Origin: Acanthamoeba sp. SK_2022b | Lineage: Eukaryota > Discosea > Longamoebia > Acanthamoebidae | Direction: 5' to 3' | NCBI GenBank assembly: GCA_027943245.1 | Contig: JANDJZ010000495.1 | Coordinates: 10,001-33,321 of the forward strand | DNA: 23,321 nt | Part shown: piece by piece, positions 1 to 9,866 of the stretch | Position numbering within the stretch: the first letter of the stretch is position 1 | Layout: each line of letters begins with the position of its first letter | Notes under the pieces: generated by a model | Seen by the model: the letters and a program-made list of their open reading frames with translations, nothing else | Databases searched by the model: none | What the model was told of the DNA's origin: nothing | Made by a program: the position numbers and the translations under genes

Positions 1-37
1 GTTGGCCAAACAAGAATCAAATTAGAATTCAAAGCCA

Positions 38-2367
38 ATGCAATCCATCGCAGAGGATGACGCGAGAGTGCGGGACTACTACTCCCAAACGCTCGGTGCT
101 GACCAATTTGGCGTAGTTGTGAAGCACATTGATGAAAGCCGCGGGAAAGGCTGCTTCGCCAAGGTCTCCTTTGAAGAGCGCGCCGTGGTATTCCGTGATC
201 GTTCTCTCGCCCGCTTGCAATCACGCAAGCAAACGTTGGATTGTCCCAGGCCGACCACGAGCCCGGTGTATTGTCGCCCCGTCGCCACCTGCGAGAATTG
301 CTGCCGGTCCGTAGCAGCGCGCGGCCCGCTGCTTGCTGCCCCCCCCCCCAACCACTACCAAGCAAGGTGCTGAGGCCTCATTGTTTTCCCACCGCCGGTG
401 TCGCTTGCAGGTTCGTGGGATCTCTTTGGCTGCAGCTTGCGCTGCTGTGCCGCAGGGAGACGCTACAGCTGAGCGTGGACCATTCCAAGGGCGGCGCGCT
501 GACGGCCCACCTGCCCCCTGAAGCCGACTTTGTCCTCCCTGGCATCTCTTCCGAGGAAGCTGCTCTCACGCCCACCGTGCTCACCCGTCAGGTGCCCCCA
601 CTCCGCCCTACGAGGTTTATATATATATATTTACACACACACAAACCACCTCTTGTACAGCTGCACGTGATCTGACCAGACCACCCGGGCATCCTCTCTG
701 CTCGTTCACGCGCGTGCAGGCTCCCGATGGTCCTTTGCTGTTGTACTGCAGCGAGCGCTGCCGGTCGGAGGACGACCCGCTCGACCTCAAGAAGGCACGC
801 CACCTGAGCACTCCCTTGCCCCCCCCCCCAAACCGCTGCGCCCCACAGCCCAGGCGCGAAGACTCACCCACCCTCAACCCATTGTCAGGCGGGATCGTCT
901 TCACCGAATCTGGCGCGCTTCAAGGAGCACGCAGACGCAACCGGCAATCGCTTCTTCATCCTGGCCGCACTCTTTCTCCACTCCGTCATCAACCGACTGA
1001 AGCGGTAATTTGGCGGCGGCGGCGGTGGTGGTGTGGGGTGAAGGCTCACCCACAACATGGCTGCGCTTGCGCTTACACACATGTGGCAGTCGCTGATCGA
1101 CGTTTTGCTCTGGTCTTCTCTCTCCCCCATCTTTCTCGGCCCATTCCTGGCTCGGCAGCAACGGAGGAGATCTGGCAGAAGCCGCGCTCCCTTTCGACAC
1201 CATGGCCAGGCGGCCCTATTGGGACACCATCGACCTCCCGGAAGACCAGGACCCGTCTACGCTGCGCCACCAAGTGCTCACGCAAACGGGTGAACGCCCT
1301 CCTCCTTCAAGCCTTGCCCTATGCTCTTGATTCTCCCTCCCCCCCTCTCCACCAACCTCCCTCTCTCTCTCTCTCTCTGCCGCAGAGGAGTCCCTCGCCT
1401 TGCTGAGGGAGATCTTTGCCGTTGAGCTTCTCCAGTTCCCCGATCTTGAGCCCAAGTTCTTCACCCTCTCCGCCTACTCTCTTCTCCTGGGCGGTTTGAA
1501 CCTCAACACCATCACCATCAAGGTCCCTTCGCCTTTGGGTACCCTGCTGCGCTCTCCCTCCCCCCCCTTTGTTGCCCTTGTGGTGATCTCCCCTCACCCG
1601 CACTCCAACGTTCCATCCCCATCCCCGGCTGGCCATGCGCAGTGCCCTACTTCCTGACCCTCGACGCGCTGCCGGCGGAGAACAAGCAGGACGCTGCGCT
1701 TGCCCTCCACCCGCTCGTTGCGCCTCTGGCCGAGGCCGAGGCGAGCGCTGCCGTCGACAACGACGAACGGGAAGAAGTGGAAGAGGAGGACGAGGACGAA
1801 GAAGAAGACGAGGAGGAGGAGGAGGAGGAGGAGGATGACGAAGAAGAAGAAGGCGAGGAGGACGAGCATGGAGAAGAGGACGAGTTCGAGTTTGATTGGA
1901 CGAACGAGACTGGCGAGCAACGGCCGCTCAAGTTCACGTCGGCGGTGTTTCCGCCGTACAAGGCCTACGCCTTCTTTCCGCTCCTCTCCGCGCTCAACCA
2001 CTCGTGCGCGCCCAACTGCCAGGTGGCGTATCTCGAGGACGGCCAGGCGCTGGTGTTTGCTCTGCGCGACATCTCCGCGGGCGAGGAGCTCACCATCTCC
2101 TACGTCTACGTGCACCTGCCTCTCGCCGAGAGACGGCGACAGCTGCTCAGCTATGGCTTCGTCTGTCGCTGCCAGCGCTGCTCGGCCGAGGAGGGAGCGA
2201 GGAGCGAGGACGAGCGCGCTGCTGACCACCACCACGCCCACCACCACGAAGACACGCCACCATGCCCCCGAGAAACGCGACATGACAAGGGAAAGGACAA
2301 GTGCTGCGATGGAGAGCACCGCCCCAAGAGGCAGCGAACAACAGCATCGCCACCACCGCCCCAGTAA
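38..2367 (+). CDS. SMYD-like SET/MYND-domain protein lysine methyltransferase
   Basis: Predicted SAM-dependent protein lysine methyltransferase of the SMYD group, about 542 aa. My exon model is 38-310, 436-591, 720-794, 889-1004, 1159-1289, 1386-1538 and 1643-2367, and phases agree at each junction. Seen: an N-terminal SET start (GKGCFAKVSFEERAVVF), a MYND-like zinc site split by an insert (CENC near residue 86, then YCSERC in exon 3), the SET core NHSCAPNC (about residues 420-427), EELTISYVY, and a post-SET cysteine cluster CRCQRC. These are the cofactor- and zinc-binding landmarks of SMYD proteins. Odd points: an insert of about 45 nearly all Glu/Asp residues (about 340-385) just before the NHSC block, and a His/Lys-rich tail. 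Intron 3 needs a GC donor at 795, or instead GT at 764 with an acceptor before 849. The ATG at 38 is the first in frame; an exon upstream of the window cannot be excluded. Substrate unknown (histone or other protein). Confidence 0.82.
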
Positions 2368-2435
2368 AGCCGCCGCCGCCTCGCGCGCAGGCACCTGCGC
2401 TCTGTGGCCTCGGCAGTTCTCTCTCTCTCTCTCTC
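2368..2435. other. Short convergent intergenic gap
   Basis: Only 68 bp separate the stop codon of the SET gene (+) from the stop codon of the DEP-Usp gene (-). It contains a CT dinucleotide run (about 2419-2437). The two 3' UTRs probably overlap as antisense transcripts; that is inference from spacing. Confidence 0.6.
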
Positions 2436-4103
2436 TCAAAAGACGAGCACCTCGCCCCACTTGGCGTGCTTGGGGATGAAACCGGTCATCTTGCGAAAGT
2501 GCCTTGGAGGGGGAGAAGAGAAGAGGGGCAAACCCGTTGAGCGAACAAGGCCTGCGCGCCTGGGGCGACAAGAAAGGGAGGGGGGGGGGGCAGCGTGCGT
2601 ACCCTTGCACGGCGGAAAGCGGATTGACGTCGGCCTTGCCGTGCTTGCCCAGGACGATGGTCTGCACCTGGTACTGCCGGGCCAGGCGAACGAACTTCTT
2701 GCGGGCGTCCGAGGACTTGGGCGTCAGCGCCGAATGCTCGATCTGGTCGGTGCGTTGGATTGGATTGGAGGGGGAGAGAGAGAGAGAGAGAATGAGCGAA
2801 AACCTCTCTCGGCGCACACGACAAAGTAAAACCTCCCATTGGGGGGGGGGGGATGGCAGTAGTACCTGCCGCGCGAGGAGCTCGTTGTGCGCGGGTCGCA
2901 GAACCTTGCGGGCTACCCGCCACAGGTCGAACTGCCACTTGAGCCGCTCGGGGGAATTGCGCGAGAGCATGGCGAGCCTGTCCGGCATCTTCCGCTCGCG
3001 AACTGGGCCCACCCACCCCCGCACACAGCCTCGTCGTGAGCGATGGCTGGCCGGCGCGCTCCTGAATAAGCCGGCGCGCCGGCCAAGGGAGACCGCGCGT
3101 ACTGGCGACGAGGTAGACGTAGTCGCTCGGCTTGAGGATGTGGCTCACCAGCATCTGAAAGGCGCGCTTCGACGCTTCGGTGCCGTCCACGCCGATCATG
3201 TAGGTGGTGCCCGTGGCCTGCGCACAGGGTTCCAGCTGCACGATCAGACCAGGCTTGCCGCGCGCGCGCGCTCGGGGGGGGGGGTGTCCCCCAGTCTGGA
3301 GGAACGCCACCGCTGCTGCTGCTGCTGCTGGCAGTGGTTGTAGGAGAGGAGCGGACGCGCGTACCCGTTCGGGGTTGCCCTTGTGCAGCGTGTTGACGTT
3401 GGAAAGGGCCTCCATTTCCTCGGGCGTGGCGTCTTCCACTTTCTGGTAGCCCCTGGCCGAGCAACAAGACGCATCGACGCACACATACGCGCAGATGAGC
3501 TGCAACAGGTTTTTGTTTGTTTGTTTTTTTGTTTTGTTTTGTTTTGTTTTGTTTTGTTTTGTTTTGTTTTGTTTTGTTTTGTTTTGTTTGTTTTTGTTTT
3601 GTTTGTTTTATGAGAGAAGGGGGAAGAGGGAGGGAGAGGGAGCAATCACGCGTGCACACGCGCAAGGAGCCCGCGCGCGCGGGCTGGAGCTTCGTACCAC
3701 ACAATGCTCTCGACCTCCTCCGGCGTCATTCCCTCGGGGGCGGCGTACGTGGTCTCCACCCACGCCGACCGCAGCTTCTCGCCCACCACCTGCCGCACCC
3801 TGCTCTTCACTCGGGCTGCGCACACGGCCACCGTGACGTCAGCAACAGAACGGTCGTCCACTTGCAGGTCGGCCACCTACCGGGAAGGGAGGAGGAGGAG
3901 GAGGAGAAGGGCGAGGAGTCCTGGCTGTCCCCTTCGCCACTGCTCTGCAGGTCGTCTCGGCGGGCATCCCCGCGAGCGCTGCCCTGCGGGGAGTCGACGC
4001 TGGCCAGGCTGTCCGAGGAGCCAGCGCCGGCGGCCAACGCCTGATCCGATGAAGACATGGTCCGACTGCCCCTCGTCACCGCTTGGGGGCTCTGCGCTCC
4101 ACG

Positions 4104-4185
<82 letters not shown>

Positions 4186-5596
4186 GAAGAAGAAGGTTGT
4201 GAGCATGCCGAGTTGGTGCTCGAGTACATCACGTGTGGTGGGTGAGTGGGTGGGTGGGGAGGGAGTAGAATACCGAGCGGAAGGTAGGCGTGCTCCCCGA
4301 ATGTGTTACCCGGTCGTGAGACCTTGGCGAGGTAAGAGGCTCGCCACCGTGGATGGCGCTCCCCGACTGTGCGTGGTGAGACCGCGGCGAGGATAGCGGC
4401 TCGCTATCGCGGGTCTGCGGCACCTCGCTCTTGGTTCGGCGGTGCTTCTGCCGCAACTTCTCCCGCTTTTCCATGCGCTTCTTCAGCTGGTTGGGCTCCT
4501 CCACTTCGTGCACATAGAACCTGTTGCACGACACCGCCACGAATGAGATTCATTGTATTTGGTTTGCGCCGTCATCATTGTGTGTTGTTGGTTGTTGTTG
4601 TTGTTGTTGGTTGTTGTTGTTGTTGACAAGTTAAGCACGATTTCGATAATAAAGCGGCAGTAGAAATGGTCCAGACACAAAAAGCTGCACTATTATAACC
4701 ATAAAATGAAAATGAATGATATTATATACATAATTTCTTCATGCTGCTATTAATAAAAAAGTTGTTCCTCCAAAAAGGGGAAAGGGGTCACACCGGTAGT
4801 AGTCCTCGGAAGAGTCCTTGAAGGCATACTTCCACCTTCTTTCTGTTGCGTGGGGAGGGGGTCAGGCACCGTGTCCTCGAGGTGCGGTGTAGCACGAAAC
4901 AAATTGTGTTGGGACCGGATAGACGTGCCCACATAGTCGGTCTTGTCCGCTACGTGGTGGAAGTGGCCCGCGTCCATGAGGTCGTTTCCCACCATAACAG
5001 CCTCCACCCGCGTTCGAGCATAGCGGTGCTTCAGCAACCAGTCCACTGCCTCGGCCCCTGTTTGCCACCACACAAGCGTCACAAACACCACACGACTCCT
5101 ACGCTGTGAGTGAGGCCTGCCCATGCCGTGGTGGTCAGGCCAGGGGGCTCCTGGCTGTTTGTGCGGTGAGGTGCGTGAGGAGGGAGAGGGGGGGGGGGCA
5201 CCAATGAAACAGGCGTCGTACTGGCGGAGAAGACGCAAGCGGGATTCAACGGGTACGCCGCCATCTTTGGCACGCAACTCTCGAGCTATGTGATCTAGGC
5301 GCTGGCTCTGCGACCCAGTTGGCACCAGTTGGGAATGGCCATTAGCTCGGACGTAAACCAAGCCATACAAGCTGCCCCAAAATTACCCTAGCCTTGTGAA
5401 ACTGAGATTCCTCCTCGGGGGTTTGCGAGGAGAAGAGATCAAGGGTGAATTGGCGGTGTTGCGTTTTCGTCAAATCAGAGTCATCGGTCAAATCGGCAAG
5501 AGTTATGGATGGCGAAGTGGCGGCAGCCTGATTGCCGCATTCTTCGGCAATTTCCTCGAGACCTGCCCACGCATTTGCAGGCTTAGGGGCAAACAT
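2436..5596 (-). CDS. DEP-domain protein with C-terminal universal-stress-protein-like domain
   Basis: Twelve-exon gene encoding about 544 aa. Exons (minus strand): 5596-5387, 5307-5202, 5057-4933, 4828-4794, 4520-4274, 4091-3881, 3815-3698, 3452-3365, 3253-3103, 3002-2866, 2742-2603, 2502-2436; every junction is in phase. Residues about 71-160 form a DEP domain (GVPVESRLRLL, AEAVDWLLKHRYA, DLMDAGHFHHV, then DYYAFKDSSEDYYRF across two introns). DEP domains usually target signalling proteins to membranes or GPCR/lipid partners. The middle is Ser/Pro-rich and basic. Residues about 397-544 resemble a Usp fold: YMIGVDGTEASKRAF (strand 1 and helix 1), DYVYLV, a basic helix, VQTIVLGKHG, then GEVLVF as the last strand. 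The Usp ATP motif G-2x-G-9x-G(S/T) is imperfect: GKHG is followed by 11 residues and GH. The start ATG at 5594-5596 has no upstream exon that I can support. Function unknown; a stress-linked signalling adaptor is a guess. Confidence 0.75.
3531..3613. repeat. (GTTTT)n pentanucleotide microsatellite in an intron
   Basis: Eleven perfect GTTTT units (3531-3585) followed by degenerate GTTT/GTTTTT units. It lies in the intron between 3698 and 3452 of the DEP-Usp gene, where the transcript would read CAAAA repeats. Confidence 0.9.
4105..4185. repeat. (CAA)27 triplet repeat
   Basis: An uninterrupted CAA tract of 81 bp, ending in AAG-type triplets. The spliced model of the minus-strand DEP-Usp gene places it in the intron 4273-4092, so the transcript carries UUG repeats that are removed. 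The intron's acceptor (gagcgcag) lies just past the repeat and puts the next exon in phase, so the tract need not encode a homopolymer. Confidence 0.92.
4584..4625. repeat. Interrupted (GTT)n triplet repeat
   Basis: GTT triplets with two single-base interruptions inside the AT-rich intron 4793-4521 of the DEP-Usp gene. On the transcript strand this reads AAC/CAA, complementary to the UUG tract transcribed from 4185-4105 on the other side of exon 4520-4274. Confidence 0.88.
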
Positions 5597-5850
5597 GTTG
5601 GAAAGAATTATTGCAACAAGGTGTGGCACATCTTTCTTTTCATTTTCAATTTCATTTTGTCTGTGGTATGTCGAGAATGAGAGCGAGTTAACGCAACAAA
5701 AATGGTGATTGGTGGGCCCGGGCCACACCCTCTTACCGCACAGCCAAAATCGGCCAAAGGCCGGTTTCCCTTGTTTTGTTAGAAACGAAGGAGGCGGTAC
5801 GCCGACCGGTCGTGTGATAGAGCTAGTGTGATTTGAACAAGAGTGTGAAG
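5597..5850. promoter_or_regulatory. Divergent intergenic/promoter region
   Basis: 254 bp separate the start codons of the DEP-Usp gene (-) and the RS-Rh gene (+), so the two probably share a bidirectional promoter. Visible structure: an AT-rich half near 5625-5665, the GC palindrome-like ggtgggcccgggccac (about 5711-5726), and a perfect small inverted repeat cggcc-aaa-ggccg at 5751-5763. No clear TATA box is seen. Regulatory function is inferred from the arrangement only. Confidence 0.45.
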
Positions 5851-8800
5851 ATGTCTTCCGCGAGCCACAGCGATGGGTCAAGAGGAAGTAGCCGCTCCCG
5901 GAGCCGCTCCAGGTGCGTACCATGCTGAATGTAATTAGAAGATTGAGGGCTTGAAAGAAAGATCACCAACAATACTTTCTTACGATTAATAATCTGGAAC
6001 TAGTTCGCCTCGCCGTGGCCGCAGCTCCTCGAGATCCCGCTCCTCAGACAGAGGAAGCTCAGACAGAGGCAGCTCTCGAGACCGCGACAGCCGCTCGAGA
6101 GACAGGTAGCCCTTTTCCCACGTCAGAAGGACCTACTCCCCCCCTTCACATTCCAATTCTGTATGACACAGGGACTCGGAATCGAGGTCGCGGGATCGTT
6201 CCAGTTCTGGCGGCCGCGATTACTCGGATGAGCGACGCTCTCGCAGTGACAGCCGCACGCCGAGCAGCAGGCGCAGTAGAAGCCAAAGTCGCAGCCGCAG
6301 CCGCAGCCGTAGCAGCCGCAGCCGTAGTCGGAGCAGAGATACCAGCAACCAAAGCAGGAGCAGGAGCAGGAGCAGGAGCGGCAGAAGTAGGAGCATGAGT
6401 GACAGAAGCAGGAGCAGGAGCAGGACCAGAAGCGACAGAACCAGGAGCAGGAGCAGGACTAGGAGCGACAGAACCAGGAGCAGGAGCAGGAGCAGGACTA
6501 GGAGCGACAGGACCAGGAGCAGGACTAGGAGCCGGAGCGGCAGCAGGAGCCGCACCCGTTCCGCCAGCCGCACCAGGAGCCGTAGTGGTTCACGCTCGAG
6601 GTCTCCCTACAGCGAGGAATACAGGTGAGCTCGCTCGTTGGCGCTCCTCCACCATAAGGCTTACCCTCTTCCCCCCCCCCCGACGCAGTGATTCGCGAGA
6701 GTCGGAAAGGCGAGCCTACAGAGGCGACTATAGCGATGGGTATACTTCCCTGACCTCTTCTTCCCTTTGCAATGGTGGTTTAGGTGGGCTCACCTCATCC
6801 CGTTACTGGGCCTAAACAGCGAAAGCGAATACCGAGATCGCGATAGAGGTGACTCGGATGACGGAGAAGACAGAAAGTACACCGAAGATGGTACTCCTCC
6901 TGCTGGCCACCAACCAAGATGAAGGCCGACGCGGGGGGTCCGCCCCCCACGACCGGCAGATGTAACTGACTCGAGATGGCCTCTCTCCTCTTTCCGCCTC
7001 CCGCTTCCAGCATATACGGAAGAGGACGACACGTCGCATTTCTCCGACGAATCATCAAACGACCGCTACAGCTACGACGAAGAGGAAGAGGAGGACGCCA
7101 AGGAAAGAGATGTCGACAGGATGCTCTTCTCCGAGATGCCTCAGCCCAAGATGACCGACGATAAAAGGACTTTGGAGGATGAATATGCTTATGGGTACAT
7201 CAAAGAACACTCTCGCATCGCTCTGTGAGCGGACTATCTCATGTTCTCCTTGTTCTTTGACGGACAACGCAGGTTGCAGGAGAACATCAAGCAGTTGCAG
7301 GGCCACATCCTCGATATCCAAAAGAGGGAAGTGGAGAAGATGAGTGCGTATGGCAACTCTCTCAGCACCACCGCCGATCCGAAGAAGGAGGAAAGCGAGG
7401 TAAACCTCCTCCTCGCCTGTTATGAGCGTTGTATAACCGCAACACTCACCTGCTGGTCGTTGGTTTGTGCAGAGGAAGAGATTTGAACAGTCACTCAACG
7501 ACATCCGGGACGAGAGGAAAAAATACAGGACAATGCTGTATGACGCCATCAAGGAGCGCGACGATCTTCTCGAAAGCAGGCAGATTTCCAAGATAGAAGA
7601 AAGGATCGCCAAGAACAGGGTAATTCACGTGTGACCACCCCACTTGCACCACCACCCGCTCACGCACACCCCTCTTGTGTGTATCTGTTACCTTCCGCCC
7701 CCTCGAGTAGGCCGATCGCGTCAACAAGTACAACGGCATCGATATCAGCTTGCTGCTTATGTTCGGGCTACAGATGGGCCTCGCCGTGCTCTACATCATC
7801 TTCATGGATTTCACCAACGATCCTAGGAGCGACAGCTCCAAGATCTATGGGTACCGCCCCCCTCCCCCACGTTGCCCATCCCAGCTAACTCCTCTGGACG
7901 GGCCTGCGTGCTATCTCCATCACTCAGGTGGGCCGACAACGCCGAATACTTGTACGTCTTCCTGATAGACATCTTCATGATGGTGTTCGTCGGGTTTACC
8001 ATGCAAAGGGCCTACCTTCGCAAGGTACAACTTCTCTACCCCCCCCCTCGCAAGAAGCTTCTTCCTAATGGACCATATTACTGCAGTACTCCTACTCGGC
8101 GATCGGGTCGTCACTGCTGGTGGGTGCTATGGCCTTCCAATGGGGCATCCTGTGGCATGGGTGGTTTGCGTGGGAGACGGGAGCCAATACGGGGGCCAAG
8201 ATCCAATTGGACATTGGTAGCCTCATCCATGGCTTGTACTGTGCCACTACCGTGTTGGTGGCCTACGGCGCGGTCGTTGGCCGAACCAACACCCTCCAGA
8301 CGCTGGTGTTCACCTTCCTGGCTGCGTTCTTTTATTGCCTCAACTACTTCATCAATGTGGGAGAGATCCACGGCACTGATCTCGGAGGCTCTCTCACCAT
8401 TCATCTGTTTGGCGCATTCTTCGGCATTGGAACGTCCTTCATCATCGGTCTCAACGATCTCAGTGACTACACTCTTCCCGGCGAGGTACAGGACAAACAC
8501 GAGTTGGCTGTCGGTGCTCGTGGCGTAACACCTAATATCCTCCTTCCTCGTCAGGATCAACGTTCATCGTACACGTCGGATGTGTTTGCCTTCATCGGGA
8601 CCCTGGTCCTCTTCATCCTCTTCCCGTCATTCAATGGCGCCTTCGCTGCCGAGGGGGCGCAGTTCCGTGTGGTTATCAACACAGCGCTTGCTTGCTGCGC
8701 CAGCGGCGTTACGGTTGGTCTCCCAACAGCAATGCTGTTTCGTTTCTTTTTCCTTCGCTCTCGCTCTGCTTCCACTCTGACCGGGTATCTCGCGACAGGT

Positions 8801-9602
8801 GGTGGGTCTCGACTGGCTCTTTGGGCCGCAAAAGTTCAGGGCTTTCGTTCTGCAGCACGGCGTGATGGCTGGCGGCGTTGTCATGGGCTGCGCGCATTCC
8901 GAACTGGTTCCTGCCTACGTGGCCATAATTCTGGGCTCCCTCATAGCTGCTCCTTGCACCTGGGTGGGACTCAGGTACGTGCTTAAGCATCTCTGTCACG
9001 GTTTCTGGGCTCATCCTGGTCTCCTCTCATCTCCCGTTACAGGTATGCCACGCCGTTCATGAACAAAGCCCACAAGCTGATGCCAGGGGTGAGCATCATC
9101 CCCAAGGACACCGCCGGCGTACTCTTCGCTCACGGAGTACCTGGCTTCATCGGAGGTATTGCCGGTATCTGCGCCGCTGCTGACTATCAGAACTCTGTCC
9201 GTACGGCCCAACCATCTCCTGCGTTCGCGTGCGTGCGTCGGGCAGGCTTGTTGATCTCCTTGTGATGCTTTGCGTAGAGTATGGCCAGACTGCCCAAGAC
9301 CTGTTCACTTTGAATCCTACATCTCAAGCTGGTCGTTTGACCGCTACCTGGGCCATCTCAATTGCGATCGGTACTGCTACCAACTTCAGATGCACAACAT
9401 TGCACAACATTAGCCAACGTTGGCTCTCCTTTGCGCAGGACTCGGCGCTGGAGCCATGACCGGCCTGCTTCTCTTCGTGCTGAGAGTCCTTCTGCCCAGT
9501 GAGCACCTTGCCACCAAGCGCCGCCCGGCTCCTCCTGTCGGTCCTCGGCCTTTCCACGACGAGGTGACCTGGCGCGAGCTACCGCTCGATATCGATGAGT
9601 GA
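5851..9602 (+). CDS. RS-domain/coiled-coil protein fused to an Rh-type ammonium transporter
   Basis: Sixteen exons, about 870 aa, all junctions in phase: 5851-5912, 6004-6105, 6172-6624, 6689-6739, 6820-6890, 7011-7224, 7273-7399, 7473-7619, 7711-7850, 7928-8024, 8087-8485, 8555-8713, 8799-8974, 9043-9200, 9278-9370, 9439-9602. Residues 1-205 are dominated by RS/RT/RD dipeptides as in splicing SR proteins. Residues 206-318 are acidic and 310-415 look like a charged coiled coil. From about 419 to the end is an Rh/Amt channel: about 11-12 hydrophobic segments, NVGEIHGTDLGGSLTIH, YTSDVFAFIGTLVLF, FPSFNGAF and DTAGVLFAHGVPGFIGGI. The pore twin histidines are present (H594 and H763). Rh proteins conduct NH3/ammonium (or CO2) across membranes. 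An Rh protein normally starts just before the first membrane segment, so about 410 cytosolic residues are extra. Alternatively two genes are present, but no gap or promoter-like space separates them. Confidence in the Rh half is high and in the single-gene model moderate. Confidence 0.8.
6364..6600 (+). repeat. RS-encoding tandem repeat
   Basis: Imperfect AGG-AGC hexamers grouped in larger units of about 33-39 bp (agcgacagaaccaggagcag and variants) inside exon 6172-6624. They encode SR/TR/DR dipeptides. The repeat also opens spurious poly-Leu and poly-Gly frames, which are not genes. Confidence 0.85.
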
Positions 9603-9866
9603 CAGAGAACAGACAGGTCTACTATCAACGGCCTTTGAGGAGTAGAGGCCCTTCTCAGCTTCTATTACGCGACGTTCTTCTTCATTCTATGTAGTTTGGG
9701 TGATTTGCACCAGCTATCCTTTATTCATATGCGTAGTATATAATCAGACAATCAATTAGACCGTAGCATCGGCTTGAGACTGCTCCATATGGAAAGTGGG
9801 CACGTGGTGATACGCCTTCTTGACCTGGTGGGCACCATCAGGAGCTGTGCCACTAGCTCCCGCGCC
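9603..9866. other. Intergenic: 3' UTR of the Rh gene and promoter of the next gene
   Basis: 264 bp between tandem genes, locally AT-rich at 9705-9760. It includes the TATA-like tatataat at about 9737-9744, some 125 bp before the next start codon. No ORF of substance is seen. The assignment is weak and positional only. Confidence 0.4.

Noticed and set aside
1594..3024. 476-codon minus-strand open frame
   Set aside because: Only parts (residues matching exons 3002-2866 and 2742-2603) are real. The rest reads through introns and then antisense to the SET gene's acidic tract.
4057..4245. Poly-Gln/poly-Asn/poly-Cys frames over the CAA repeat
   Set aside because: The phase-consistent gene model splices the repeat out as an intron. 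No start or partner exon supports a homopolymer protein.
4290..4440. Possible tRNA or structured RNA from repeated ggcgag/gctcgc blocks
   Set aside because: The blocks are explained by the duplicated EPL-SPRSH coding segment, and no cloverleaf could be formed.
6220..6573. Poly-Leu minus-strand ORF, a possible membrane protein
   Set aside because: It is the reverse complement of the RS-encoding AGC/AGG repeats; the composition is an artefact of the repeat.
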